Below, one piece after another: positions 9,938 to 19,697 of a DNA stretch of 64,000 nt. Each line of letters starts with the position of its first letter. The stretch's first letter is position 1. This stretch comes from JANXYW01 sp031400455 (GTDB lineage: Bacteria; Chloroflexota; Dehalococcoidia; DSTF01; JACRBR01). Below the pieces are notes generated by a model. It searched no databases, had not been told where the DNA came from, and was given only the letters and a program-made list of their open reading frames with translations. Location of the stretch: the NCBI GenBank assembly GCA_031400455.1, contig JANNPX010000029.1, forward strand, positions 22,507 to 86,506, read 5' to 3'. The position numbers and the translations under genes were made by a program.

Positions 9938-11002
9938 CTACTTGTATGCGACGAAGGCCGCGTACAGCGGCTGGTCGAGATGCAACTCGCGTATGCCGGT
10001 GAGGCCGGCGCCCGTCGCCATCTCTTCGAACTCCGCGCGCGAGAAGAAGCCGACGGCGTGGCCGCCCTTCGCGACGGCCTGTGGAATCTCGTAGAACAGG
10101 TCGATGTGCGAGAGCACGGCGTTGTAGGGTCCGACGCAGTCCTCGATGTTTTCCGCGCCGCGGATCTCCGTCACGAGCAGGATGCCGTCGTCCTTCAGCG
10201 CGCGACGGGCGTTGGCGAGGACGATGCGCGCGTCGTCCATCTCGTGCAGGGAGATCTGGGCGTAGATGAAGTCAAACGCGTCTTCGCTGGTGAGATCTTC
10301 GCCGCGCATTTCTTCCGCGTGCACGTGTTCTCCCAGGCCCGCCCCTTCGATGCGGGCGCGCGCCAGTTCGATCGAGACGGCGTCGGGGTCGACACCGGTG
10401 ACGGTGCAGGCGGGGAACGTGCGAGCGAGCGATACGAGTCCTGCGCCCGCGCCACAGCCCAGCTCCAGGATCGTGCCGCCGGCGGTCAGGCGCTCCGCCA
10501 GCTCCGGCATGGCGGGCAGCAGCACGGCGGGCAGGAACAGCTCGTACGCGGCCTTGCTGAATGAGTGGATGGTCTCGACCATCTCCTGCCCGTACTCGGC
10601 GAACGGGATGCCTTCGCCGCTGGTGAAGCAGTCGCCGACGCGATCGGCGAGCCGCGATTCGACAGCGTGGTTCGTGACGAGACCGGCCTGGTACTGGAAG
10701 TCGGTATCGTCGAGGAGCAGCGCCTCCATGAAGGACGCCATGATCAACCGCTGCGTCCCGGCGTCGTACTCGAGCACTTCGCCCGCGACGGCGGTGCGCG
10801 CCCAGGCGCGGACGTAGCGTGCGTCGAGCCCGGTCTGCTCGACGAGTTCGTCTAGCGTCAGGCCGTCATCCTGCGCGGTGATCTTTTCGAAGAGGCCGAG
10901 CTTGATGCCGTAGTACGCCATGCGCAGGCTGGCCGCGCCGGCTGCCCAGTCGAAGATCTTCGCCGCCTGCTCGTCCTTGGTCACGAATGATGAGTCTGGC
11001 AT
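9938..11002 (-). CDS. SAM-dependent methyltransferase with N-terminal winged-helix domain
   Basis: The 354-residue product begins with a winged-helix-like region (about 10-90: LGLFEKI, LTLDELVEQTGL, ARYVRAWART) of the kind that forms the dimer interface in small-molecule O-methyltransferases. A class I SAM-binding domain follows, with motif I ILELGCGAGAGL and acidic motif II VTGVDPD. The family also includes proteins annotated as regulator-like methyltransferases. The chosen ATG has GGAG 6 bases upstream; another ATG six codons earlier lacks this. Substrate unknown. A hairpin lies just upstream of the start. Confidence 0.85.
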   Translation of the reverse strand: MPDSSFVTKDEQAAKIFDWAAGAASLRMAYYGIKLGLFEKITAQDDGLTLDELVEQTGLDARYVRAWARTAVAGEVLEYDAGTQRLIMASFMEALLLDDTDFQYQAGLVTNHAVESRLADRVGDCFTSGEGIPFAEYGQEMVETIHSFSKAAYELFLPAVLLPAMPELAERLTAGGTILELGCGAGAGLVSLARTFPACTVTGVDPDAVSIELARARIEGAGLGEHVHAEEMRGEDLTSEDAFDFIYAQISLHEMDDARIVLANARRALKDDGILLVTEIRGAENIEDCVGPYNAVLSHIDLFYEIPQAVAKGGHAVGFFSRAEFEEMATGAGLTGIRELHLDQPLYAAFVAYK

Positions 11003-11020
11003 CGATGCTCCACGCTGCAT

Positions 11021-11040
11021 GCGGCTGATCGCTCAGCCGC
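11021..11040. promoter_or_regulatory. Inverted repeat upstream of the methyltransferase gene
   Basis: GCGGCTGA pairs with TCAGCCGC around TCGC, 19 bases before the start codon of the 11002 gene and 36 bases after the end of the 11711 gene. It may be a terminator for the upstream gene or an operator. Confidence 0.4.
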
Positions 11041-11075
11041 GTCTCGGTCCGCCGCACTGTACCGGCAGGGCCGCG

Positions 11076-11711
11076 CTAGTCGGCGCTCTTCCGCGCCCAT
11101 ACGGCGAACAGCGGATCGTTGGGTGCGCCGCTGTCGATGCTGCGGTTCTCGGCGGTGGGCTCTTCGAAGCCGCCGGCGTGCTTGAAGTACGAGATGATGA
11201 GGCCGGCGCGCTCGCGGTCGTCAAGCGAGCGCCAGATGCGGACCGCCTTCGTCGGGAACATGCGGTTGCTGTACGTGACGATGAACGGGGCGCCGGGCTT
11301 CAGGACGCGGCAGACGTCGCGGAACGTATCGAGCGGCTTCGTCATGTACTGCACGGACACGGTCACGACCGCACCGTCGAACTCGTCATCGCCGAAGGGC
11401 ATCGCCGGTTTCGTGTTGAGGTTGTGTACGAGGTACTCCGTGAGTTGGTCGTTCGCGCGCAGCTCCTCGTCGTTCATGCCGAGGCCGCAGAGCCGCTTCC
11501 ACTCCAGTTCGGGCGGCATATGCGACTTGTAGCTCGACATGAGGTCGAGGATCGCGCCGCGTTGCGGCAGCAGCTCGCCGTAGAGTTGGCTGGCGGCTTC
11601 GATGGCGTAGTCGTCGATGTGGACGAGCAGCCGCGGCTGGGCGTAGAACATCGCGTCGGGCGAGTCATCCGCGCGCTCGAAGAAATGTGGTTTGAATGGG
11701 GAGTCGGTCAT
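11076..11711 (-). CDS. Class I SAM-dependent methyltransferase
   Basis: The 211-residue protein has a Methyltransf_11-type fold: motif I reads AILDLMSSYKSHMP, a divergent form known from a family of hypothetical methyltransferases, and the later motif is VLKPGAPFIVTYSNRMF. The frame is open far upstream, but that part is antisense to the neighbouring signalling gene. The real start is MTDSPFKPHF at 11711 or an ATG up to nine codons earlier. Its end lies 74 bases before the next methyltransferase start in the same orientation. Substrate unknown. Confidence 0.8.
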   Translation of the reverse strand: MTDSPFKPHFFERADDSPDAMFYAQPRLLVHIDDYAIEAASQLYGELLPQRGAILDLMSSYKSHMPPELEWKRLCGLGMNDEELRANDQLTEYLVHNLNTKPAMPFGDDEFDGAVVTVSVQYMTKPLDTFRDVCRVLKPGAPFIVTYSNRMFPTKAVRIWRSLDDRERAGLIISYFKHAGGFEEPTAENRSIDSGAPNDPLFAVWARKSAD

Positions 11712-11775
11712 GGCATCACCCGGGGTCATTGCGTCCATCGCGCGGCGTGGGCTGAGCGCATTGCGCGCTTCTTTC

Positions 11776-14700
11776 TCACTTCGTCGCTTCGGCCGTCGCA
11801 AGCAACACTTCCGCGATCTCGAGGTGCTTCGGCATGCCGATGTCGCGATACATTGCGATGGCCTCGTTGAGGAGCACGCGCGCACGCTCGCGATCGCCGG
11901 GAGCGTCGCGTTCGAGCAGCATCCAGGCGTACCAGCGCCGCACTTCGGGCTGTTCGATGCGATGCGGCAGGTCGTGCGCCTGGCGCAGGGACGTGTCGAA
12001 GTGCTGCTCTGCCACCGCCCACTGGTGTCCGCAGGCAGCCGCAATCCCCGCCGACTTCTCTAGCAGTGACGGCAGCCAGTCAATGACCGCTCCAGCCGCC
12101 ATTGTTTCCACCGCGAATGGGTACAGCTCGGCGACCTCCTCGTAGCACTTCAGGAGCGCCAGCCCTTCGATAGCCGCCAGGTACATCGCGCTGGAGGCGA
12201 AATCCAGCTGAGCACCAAGGCCGGGCAGATCGCTCCGTCGCTCCCTCCAAATCGCGAGCGCCTCGTCCCTGGCGGCACTATACGCCCGTAGTTTGAAGCG
12301 GCCGCTGGCCTGCAGCAGCTCCACTGCGGGAATGTCTACTTCAACGACCCGACTCAGGTGTTCCTCGGCGTTGCCCCAATGCCCGCGCCAGAACTCCGCC
12401 ACCGCTACCCCAAAGTCGAAGGCGCCGATGTTAAATGCGTTGCTCGATGCGACCGCGGCCCGAAGGGCCTCCTGGCAGGTGTCTGCGAACGCCTCGAGGT
12501 CGCCAGAACGCATCACACGTATCTGGCCCGCAAGATTTGCGGATAGCTGGCAGCAGCCTTCGTTCCCAAACGGCGCGAGCTTTTCGTTTTCGCGCGCGAT
12601 CTCCTCCGCTTCATCAAGCCGTCCAATCGAGACGGCGGCCAAGAGCACGTTCTGAAACACGGTGGTCGCGTCGTACGGCGCGCCCGCTGCCAGCAACAGC
12701 CGCCCTCCGCGCAGGCCGTCGTCGAATGCTTCGGCGTGACGCCCTAGCAGCGAGCCGTTATCCGCCTTGTACAGCAGGACCATCCCGAGCGCGTGTTGGT
12801 CGCCCAGCTCCTCCGCGAGCTTGAGCGCCTCGCCAAATGTCGCCTGTGCGGCGGCGTAGTCTGCGCCTGGAAGCCAGCACGAGATACCAGCCTCTGCCGC
12901 GAGGAGAATGCAACGGTCAGCGTTGACGTGCTCTCCGAGAGCGGCGAGTCCGCGCCTGGCCACAAGCAATGCTTGTTCAGCGCGTCCTGCCCACAACAGA
13001 TCCATCGACGTTGTGGCGCAGATCCTACCGACGGCCTCGCCTTGCCCGAGCGATTCGTAGATCCCCATCGCCGCGTCCCAGTCGCTCAGTGCATCATCCA
13101 GGCGGTTGAGGCTGCGCAGCGCGCCGGCGCGTGTATTGAGGAGGTCGGCGCGAGCCTTGCGGTCTTCCGGATCGACGACGGAGAGGCCATTGTCGCAGAG
13201 CTTCAGCGCGTCCTCGAACGCGGCGGCCTTCAGCGCGAGACCGGCAGCCATAACGATGTAGAGCATCGTCTTCTCCGGGTCCGCCGCGGCGCCGGCCTGG
13301 AAGAGATGGTGCGCGAGGTCCGCCGCGTGCTCGTCGAGCGACCGCGCGTACACGCGCTCGATGGCGTCGGCGACGCGGAGATGGATCCGCTGGCGCCGCG
13401 GCATCGAAAGGCCGCTAAGCAACGTCTGGCGGAACAACTCGTGCGCGAACGCTATCGTGGCATCGCGTCCGTCATCGGCGGAGCCCACGATGTGTGCCGC
13501 CTGCGCTGCGTCGATGGCGTCCAGCACGGCGTCCGCGGTGTCTTCGCTTGCAGCCTCCAGCAGATCGAAGCGGAAGACGCGCCCGATTACGGCGGCGCTT
13601 CCGAGTACGCGCTTCGCGTCTTCACCCAACCGTTCCAGGCGGCGGCCAATGACCAGGCGCACACCCTCCGGCACCTCGAGTTCGCCTACGACGAGGCTCG
13701 CCTTCCAGTTGCCCTGGTCGTCGAAGAGCTTTCCTTCCTCCGCGAGATGACGAACGACTTCTTCGACGAAGAAGGGGTTGCCCTCGGTCTCGCTCTCGAT
13801 CACGTCGACGAGCTTCTGCGGCGGCGCCTGTCCGCTCATCGCCTGCAGCATCGCCTGCACGCCCGCCTCGGGCAGACGCCGCAGTGCAATGCGGTGTGCC
13901 AGCCTGCGCCGCAGCAGCGACTCGAGCGAGCGGGCGAGTGGCCGCCCCACGTCGAGGTCGACGTCGCGATACGTGCCGAGCATCAGCACAGGCATCGACG
14001 CGACCTGCTGTGCGAGGTGTTCCAGCACGAAGAGAGTGGCGTCGTCGGCCCAGTGGAGGTCGTCGAAGATGAGGAGCAGCGGCGTGACGCGGCTCGCGCG
14101 CCCGATGAATTCGCCCAGGCTGTTCAGGAGGAATCGCCGCTCCTGCTCGGGAGGGAGTTCCACCGGCATCGGAATGTCGTCGAAGATGTGGCGCAACTCC
14201 GGCATGATGCGGGCGACCTCGGCCGCGTTCTCGCCGAGAGCCGCGCGAAACGTCTCCTTCGGCGCCGAGCGCAGAAACGCTTCGAGCATCTCGACGAGCG
14301 GTGTATAGGGAGCGGCGCCTTCCATCTCGTAGCAGTGGCCCAGCCGCACGGCGGCGCCGAGACGCTGCGCCTCGACGGCGATCTCTTCGGCGAGGCGCGT
14401 CTTACCCACGCCCGGCTCACCGCCGATCACGACCAGCGCGCCCTGCCCACGAACGGCCGCCGCCATCAGCTGCCGGAGCTGCGACAGTTCGTCCGCGCGT
14501 CCGACGTAGGGCGTGCGGTCGGGCAGCGCGCCGGGCCGGGCTGCTGGCATTTCCCACACGACCTCGTACAGATGCCACGGGTCCGAAAAGCCCTTCAGCG
14601 CGAACTCACCCCGGTCCTTGAGCTCGATGTTGCTCGCCGCGCCGAGAAGCATGCGGAGTCCGTCCGAGATGAGGATCTGGCCCGGTTCAGCGGCGGACTG

Positions 14701-15093
14701 GATCCGCGCCGCCGCGTTGACGGTCGACCCGAAGAGGTCCGCTTCCTCGCGCACCACCTCGCCTGTGTTGAGACCGATGCGCATCCGCGCCGCGGACGAG
14801 GGCGCCTGCTGGATGCGGAGCGCGAGCGCGCGCTGGATATCGATCGCGCATGCCACCGCGCGGCGCGCCGAGATGAACGCCGCCATCATGCCATCGCCGA
14901 GACCCTTCACTTCATGGCCGCGGTGCTTTGCCACGTGCTCGCGCACGAGTTCATGCAGGGAACGGAGGAGGTCGCGCGCGGGCCCGTCGCCGAGGCGGTT
15001 CGTCAGGTCGGTCGAGCCTTCGACGTCACTGAAGAGGACGGTGACCGTGCCTTCGGGCAGTTCCTGCGCGATGGCCTCGATGCCATCAGTCAT
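11776..15093 (-). CDS. Class III nucleotide cyclase - STAND ATPase - TPR protein
   Basis: A 1105-residue cytoplasmic signalling protein. Residues 15-185 form a class III cyclase domain: metal-binding Asp23 (FSDVEGSTDL) and Asp67 (KGLGDGMMAAF), purine-contacting Lys63, ribose-positioning Asn126 and transition-state Arg130 (VNAAARI). All needed residues are there, so it should be active, probably on ATP. Residues 195-560 are an AAA_16/STAND ATPase with Walker A GEPGVGKT (Lys231) and Walker B LLIFDDLHWAD (340-350). The C-terminal half consists of TPR-like helices. It starts in an ATGA overlap with the upstream gene, so the two proteins are made together. The ligand sensed by the helical part is unknown. 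Confidence 0.93.
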   Translation of the reverse strand: MTDGIEAIAQELPEGTVTVLFSDVEGSTDLTNRLGDGPARDLLRSLHELVREHVAKHRGHEVKGLGDGMMAAFISARRAVACAIDIQRALALRIQQAPSSAARMRIGLNTGEVVREEADLFGSTVNAAARIQSAAEPGQILISDGLRMLLGAASNIELKDRGEFALKGFSDPWHLYEVVWEMPAARPGALPDRTPYVGRADELSQLRQLMAAAVRGQGALVVIGGEPGVGKTRLAEEIAVEAQRLGAAVRLGHCYEMEGAAPYTPLVEMLEAFLRSAPKETFRAALGENAAEVARIMPELRHIFDDIPMPVELPPEQERRFLLNSLGEFIGRASRVTPLLLIFDDLHWADDATLFVLEHLAQQVASMPVLMLGTYRDVDLDVGRPLARSLESLLRRRLAHRIALRRLPEAGVQAMLQAMSGQAPPQKLVDVIESETEGNPFFVEEVVRHLAEEGKLFDDQGNWKASLVVGELEVPEGVRLVIGRRLERLGEDAKRVLGSAAVIGRVFRFDLLEAASEDTADAVLDAIDAAQAAHIVGSADDGRDATIAFAHELFRQTLLSGLSMPRRQRIHLRVADAIERVYARSLDEHAADLAHHLFQAGAAADPEKTMLYIVMAAGLALKAAAFEDALKLCDNGLSVVDPEDRKARADLLNTRAGALRSLNRLDDALSDWDAAMGIYESLGQGEAVGRICATTSMDLLWAGRAEQALLVARRGLAALGEHVNADRCILLAAEAGISCWLPGADYAAAQATFGEALKLAEELGDQHALGMVLLYKADNGSLLGRHAEAFDDGLRGGRLLLAAGAPYDATTVFQNVLLAAVSIGRLDEAEEIARENEKLAPFGNEGCCQLSANLAGQIRVMRSGDLEAFADTCQEALRAAVASSNAFNIGAFDFGVAVAEFWRGHWGNAEEHLSRVVEVDIPAVELLQASGRFKLRAYSAARDEALAIWRERRSDLPGLGAQLDFASSAMYLAAIEGLALLKCYEEVAELYPFAVETMAAGAVIDWLPSLLEKSAGIAAACGHQWAVAEQHFDTSLRQAHDLPHRIEQPEVRRWYAWMLLERDAPGDRERARVLLNEAIAMYRDIGMPKHLEIAEVLLATAEATK

Positions 15094-18000
15094 TCTGTCA
15101 CCCGTACCGCATAGATCGAGTGCACGCCCGAAAGGCCCTTCAACTCCACCTCGCGCGGCTCGCCGAACATCGCCGCGCCGACGCTGCTCTCGACGAGAGC
15201 GCGCAACAGCGACGACACGAGGATCTCGCCGCCGACGGCTTTGCCGGCGACGCGGGATGCCATGATCACGTTCTTGCCGTAGAAGTCGTCGTCGTCCTTG
15301 ATGACTTCGCCGGCGTGGAGGCCGATGCGCACCTTCACGTGCTCGCCGTTCGTAGCATTGTGCCCGTCGAAGGCACGCTGGATCGCGATGGCGCAGTCGA
15401 GGCCCTTCTTCGCGGACTGGAAGGCGACCATGAAGCCGTCACCCATCGTCTTCACTTCGTAGCCGCCGTGCGCCTGCAACTGAGCGCGGATCAGGGCGTT
15501 GTGTTTGCGGAGCAGATCCTGCCACGCCTGGTCGCCGAGGCGCTCGGTGAGCACGGTCGAGTCCTCGATGTCGCTGAACATGATCGTGACGGTGCCGTCC
15601 GGCGCCGCGTGCGACGCGATCTCCGGCCGTTCGCGCTCGACGCTATCGGCGACCGCGGCGATCGACGTGTAGATGTCGGTCGTGATCGTGCTGATGCCCT
15701 GATCGCGCATGCGCAGCCGCATCGCCTCTTCGAGCGCCGGCTGCATCTTCATCGCCTGAAACTCGCCGAGCGCAAAGTTCAGGTGCTCGACCGCCTCGGC
15801 GCGCTCGTCCGGGTAGTGCTCGAACAGGGTGCGGGCGATGGCGAGGCGCGTGAGCGCGATCTCCGGCCGATCGTCAGCTCCGGCCGCCACGTCGAGCGAG
15901 GTCGCGAAATGCTTTCGTGCAGCGGCGAAATCGCCGAGCAGCAGCGCCGCGAGGCCGAGTTGGCGCGCCACTGTGCCGACGAAGTCGATTGAATACAGGT
16001 GGTCGGCTATGGCCAAGCGTTGGGACAGCAGTGATGCTGACTCAACATCGCGCGCGATCACAGATGCGGCGAGCAGATAGACCAGCGAACCAGTGTCCGT
16101 CCAGTCGTCCTCGACTTGGATGCCGCGCGCCGCAATGATGCGCCGAACTTCGCTTCGCGCTTCGTCGAGCTGACCGGCCGCGGCCAGGACGAGCGCGAGG
16201 GTAGGTTCACCCGTCACCCACGACAGGAAGGACTCGCGACGAGCGAGGACTTCGTCAAAATGGCCGAGCCTCGTGAGCGCCGGGGCGGCTGCCCCGTGGG
16301 CCATGATCTGCCCGAACACGCCGACTCCGAGCGCTTCGGCCTGATCGCCGAAATCCAATGCGACCTGAACAAGTTTCTCCAGATCGCCGGCCCGTACGAG
16401 GCGGCTCGCCTGGGCCGCAATAAGCCATATCTTGACGTACGGATCGCCCACGCGGTGTGCGTACTCCTCCAGTTCGTGGTACGCCGCCTCGCGCAGTGGT
16501 TGCCCTTTCGCGTCAACGAGGCGCTGGAAACACATCGCGAGGTTTTGGGCCAGAAAGCCCGGGCGCTGACGAACGCGCGGCAGGCTGAGAAACTCCTCGG
16601 CAACCCTGACGGTTTCGTCGTGAATCTCGGGCGGAAACTGCCCGACGAGGAAGCTTGTCATTGCCCAGTTGAGCGCTTCGGGGTCGGCTATCTGCCTAGC
16701 GAGTTCGAGCCCGCGCCTCTGCAATTCCAAGGTTTCTCGGACTCGCCCGTGCGCATAGTGGATCCAGGATTCGGCGACGATCGCAGAGACTCGCTCCGGG
16801 CTCCCCGGCGTCGAAAGGTCATTTTGGCGCTTGACCCAGAGCGCGTACTCGGGGCTGCCGAAGACAGGGCCTGCGCCAAAATAGATCAGTCCATCGATTG
16901 CACGCTGCGCGGCGATCGCTGCCCGCCGATCGTCGCCCATGCGCTCGGCGGTTGCATACATCTCCGGCGCTATCTCATCCGAAACGCGCTGCGGCTCGCC
17001 CGCTGAGAGCAGCGCGTAGGCAAGCGCTTCCAGCAGTTCGTAGCGCCTCCCGCCATCGTTCGGGTCCAGCACGTCCTGCACCTGCAGTGCCTGTTGCAGC
17101 AGGCGGGCCGCCTCGCCGTGAGCGTAGACGCTCGCCGCACGCGTCGCTGCGAGTTCGCCATAGTGGACGGCTTTGCGCAGGTCTTCCTCGGTCGATGAAT
17201 GCGCGAAGTGCTCCGCCAGTTCCGCCGCGTGCTCATCGAGGCGCGACGCGTAGTGCGTTTCCAGCGCCTTCGCGACGTCGTTGTGCAGGCGCAGGCGGCG
17301 TGGTGCGATCATCTCGCTGTACAGCGTCTGGCGGAAGTACGCGTGCGTGAAGCGATAGCGGACATCGCGCCCCTGCGTGTGCTCCTCAAGCAGCGAGACG
17401 CCGACCGCTTCTTCGATTGCGCTCAGCAACTGCTCCTCCGGCACGTTTGCGACGGCGCGCAGCACATCGAGCGAGAAGTCGCGCCCCATGACCGCGGCGA
17501 TGCTGAGGATGCGGTTGCACTCGTCGCCGAGCCGCGACAGCCGCTTGCCGATGACGTCGCGCAAGCCTTCCGGGATCTGTGTGAGCAGCGACGCATTCGC
17601 CACCCATTGGCCGCCTTCGCGCTGCGCCAGGCCGGATTCCAGGATGTAGCGCGCCACCTCCTGAATGAAGAGCGGGTTGCCCTCCGTCTGTCGGTAGATC
17701 GCCTCCGCGAGCACGTACGGCACGTCCTGGCCGGCGATGTTCGAGAGCATTCGTTGCACTTCGTCGGGTGTGAGGCCGCGCAGGGCGATGCGCGTGAAGT
17801 TCTCGACGCGCCGCAGATCGGCGAGCGCTGCCGACAGCGGGTGCTTTCGGTCCACTTCGACATCGCGATAGGTGCCGACGATCAGGAGACGCGTGCCGGC
17901 GAGGTTGCGCGCGAGATGCACGAGCAACTCCATCGTCCCCTTGTCGCCATCCTGCAAGTCCTCGAGGACGATGCAAAGCGCCTGGGCATTCGATGCGTTG

Positions 18001-19508
18001 CGCAAGAACGTCGCCACAGCCTGGAAGAGCCGGAACCGCTCCTCCTCCGGGTTGCCGGGCGGCGGCAGCTCGACCGCCACGCGATCGCGGATCTCCGAGA
18101 CGATGCGCGCCACTTCGCCCGCTCCCGTGCCGAGCTCTTCCTCCAGCGCATCGCTCTCGCGCACCAGCGCGTACGATCGCATTGCCTCGACGAACGGAAG
18201 GTACGGCAGCGCCAGCGATCCCTCTTCGTAGCAGTGGCCTACGAGCGTCCGGCCGCCGCGCATCGCCACGTACGTCAGCAGTTGTTCCGTAACGGTCGTT
18301 TTGCCGATGCCGGGCTCGCCAACGACCATCACCAGCGCGCCTTGGCCGGAGAGCGCGCCGTCGAACGCGGCCTGGAGCTGCTTCAGCTCGGCCTCGCGGC
18401 CGACGAATGTGCGCTGGTAGATCGCCCCGCTCGCCGCATCTTCGGATGGCTCGGCTGCGGTCGTCGGGGACTGCACGTCGATCGAAGCGAGTGCCTGCAC
18501 GACGTCGGTCGCGCTGGCCGGACGCTGCGCCGGATCCTTGGCGAGCAGGCGCAGGATCAGCGCCTCGAGTCCAGACGGACACTCGCTCGTGTGCCACGTC
18601 GGCGCAACAGGCGGCGTATTGACGTGCTGCGAGATAACGGCGACGATGTCGTCGCCGACGAACGGCGGCCGGCCCGTCACCATCTCGTAGAGCACGCAGC
18701 CCAAGGCGTACAGGTCGCTTGAGTCGGTGGTGACGCCGCCCATCGCCTGCTCCGGCGGCATGTACGCTGCCGTGCCGACCATGGTGCCCTGCATCGTCAT
18801 GCGTGTCTTGTCGAGCGTCACCGCCAGCCCGAAGTCGCCGATCTTCACGATGCCCGCGTCGGTGAGCCAAACATTGCCGGGCTTCAGATCGCGATGGATG
18901 ATGCCGTGCTTGTGCGCGTGCTCCAGCCCCTGCGCGACCTGCGACGCGATCCGCACCGCATCGGTGATCGGCACGCGCCGCCGTTCCGCCGCGTCGATCA
19001 GCCCGGTGAGTTCGCCGCCCGCCATGTACTGGCTGACGATGTACGGCTCGACCACGCCGCCAGCGGCCGTCTCCTCGCCCGTGTCGAACACGGTGACGAT
19101 GTTCGCATGGTCGCCTAGTTTGCCCATCGCCTGCGCCTCGCGCCGGATGCGCGTCACGCCGTCCGCGTCCAGGCCGTCCGTCTTGATCGCCGCGAACGCG
19201 ACGTCGCGGTCGAGCTTCGTGTCGTGAGCGAGGTAGACACGCTTTCGGCCGCCTTCCCCCAGGAAGGACTGCACGGTGTAGCGGCCGTCGCCAAAGGATG
19301 CGGGGAGGGGCCGTGCGGCCGGAGGCTTGGGCTGGGACAGCGTGGCAGCCGCATCCGCCGTCAGCGACGCGCGGCATCGTTTGCAGAACTTGGCCGTGGG
19401 TGAGTTGGTCGTGCCACAGGCCGCGCAGGGGCGAACGAGGTCGCCTCCGCACTCCTCACAGAAGTCCGCATCGGTCGGGTTCACGTGGCCGCAGGCCGAA
19501 CACTGCAT
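15090..19508 (-). CDS. Zinc ribbon - Ser/Thr kinase - STAND ATPase - TPR - class III cyclase protein
   Basis: A 1472-residue multidomain protein. Residues 3-45 carry two zinc ribbons (Cys3, 6, 17, 20 and Cys28, 31, 42, 45). Residues 75-345 are a Hanks-type kinase: LGEGGRKRVYLA, Lys109, HRD 205-207, DFG 225-227, then MPPEQ. An AAA_16 ATPase follows, with GEPGIGKTT around Lys403 and Walker B LCIVLEDLQDGD, then TPR-like helices. Residues 1306-1472 are a class III cyclase with Asp1313, Lys1353, Asp1357 and Arg1419; the usual Asn four residues before that Arg is Ile (NVIMASR), a subfamily variation. The ATG chosen has GGAGT 7 bases upstream; in-frame GTG/ATG codons lie 6-9 bases earlier. It is the first gene of the operon. 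Confidence 0.93.
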   Translation of the reverse strand: MQCSACGHVNPTDADFCEECGGDLVRPCAACGTTNSPTAKFCKRCRASLTADAAATLSQPKPPAARPLPASFGDGRYTVQSFLGEGGRKRVYLAHDTKLDRDVAFAAIKTDGLDADGVTRIRREAQAMGKLGDHANIVTVFDTGEETAAGGVVEPYIVSQYMAGGELTGLIDAAERRRVPITDAVRIASQVAQGLEHAHKHGIIHRDLKPGNVWLTDAGIVKIGDFGLAVTLDKTRMTMQGTMVGTAAYMPPEQAMGGVTTDSSDLYALGCVLYEMVTGRPPFVGDDIVAVISQHVNTPPVAPTWHTSECPSGLEALILRLLAKDPAQRPASATDVVQALASIDVQSPTTAAEPSEDAASGAIYQRTFVGREAELKQLQAAFDGALSGQGALVMVVGEPGIGKTTVTEQLLTYVAMRGGRTLVGHCYEEGSLALPYLPFVEAMRSYALVRESDALEEELGTGAGEVARIVSEIRDRVAVELPPPGNPEEERFRLFQAVATFLRNASNAQALCIVLEDLQDGDKGTMELLVHLARNLAGTRLLIVGTYRDVEVDRKHPLSAALADLRRVENFTRIALRGLTPDEVQRMLSNIAGQDVPYVLAEAIYRQTEGNPLFIQEVARYILESGLAQREGGQWVANASLLTQIPEGLRDVIGKRLSRLGDECNRILSIAAVMGRDFSLDVLRAVANVPEEQLLSAIEEAVGVSLLEEHTQGRDVRYRFTHAYFRQTLYSEMIAPRRLRLHNDVAKALETHYASRLDEHAAELAEHFAHSSTEEDLRKAVHYGELAATRAASVYAHGEAARLLQQALQVQDVLDPNDGGRRYELLEALAYALLSAGEPQRVSDEIAPEMYATAERMGDDRRAAIAAQRAIDGLIYFGAGPVFGSPEYALWVKRQNDLSTPGSPERVSAIVAESWIHYAHGRVRETLELQRRGLELARQIADPEALNWAMTSFLVGQFPPEIHDETVRVAEEFLSLPRVRQRPGFLAQNLAMCFQRLVDAKGQPLREAAYHELEEYAHRVGDPYVKIWLIAAQASRLVRAGDLEKLVQVALDFGDQAEALGVGVFGQIMAHGAAAPALTRLGHFDEVLARRESFLSWVTGEPTLALVLAAAGQLDEARSEVRRIIAARGIQVEDDWTDTGSLVYLLAASVIARDVESASLLSQRLAIADHLYSIDFVGTVARQLGLAALLLGDFAAARKHFATSLDVAAGADDRPEIALTRLAIARTLFEHYPDERAEAVEHLNFALGEFQAMKMQPALEEAMRLRMRDQGISTITTDIYTSIAAVADSVERERPEIASHAAPDGTVTIMFSDIEDSTVLTERLGDQAWQDLLRKHNALIRAQLQAHGGYEVKTMGDGFMVAFQSAKKGLDCAIAIQRAFDGHNATNGEHVKVRIGLHAGEVIKDDDDFYGKNVIMASRVAGKAVGGEILVSSLLRALVESSVGAAMFGEPREVELKGLSGVHSIYAVRVTE

Positions 19509-19697
19509 CGTCATCACTCCAGCGATTCGGGACGGGGGGTCTCAGGAGCCTCACTATATGGATGCCCGCCCGTTATCGGAACCGGCGGGCCGTCGCCTGT
19601 TGACAGGTGCTACTCGTTGCGAGTCTGTGAAAATCGCGCACTTCAGGTTGCGGGGCGGGCGCTGCTCTCCGAGAATGAGAGCGAGAGGTGGTGGATC

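Noticed and set aside
9818..9951. 14-base direct repeat CCTACTTGTATGCG near 9818 and 9938
   Set aside because: It is short and isolated; one copy is the end of the methyltransferase gene. It may be a trace of a small duplication but cannot be supported further.
12793..15114. Plus-strand frame of 773 codons antisense to the cyclase gene
   Set aside because: Arg/Ala/His-rich without domains; the minus strand encodes a complete cyclase-ATPase protein.
17199..18722. Plus-strand frame of about 507 codons antisense to the kinase gene
   Set aside because: Shadow of GC-rich codon bias; the opposite strand carries kinase and ATPase motifs.
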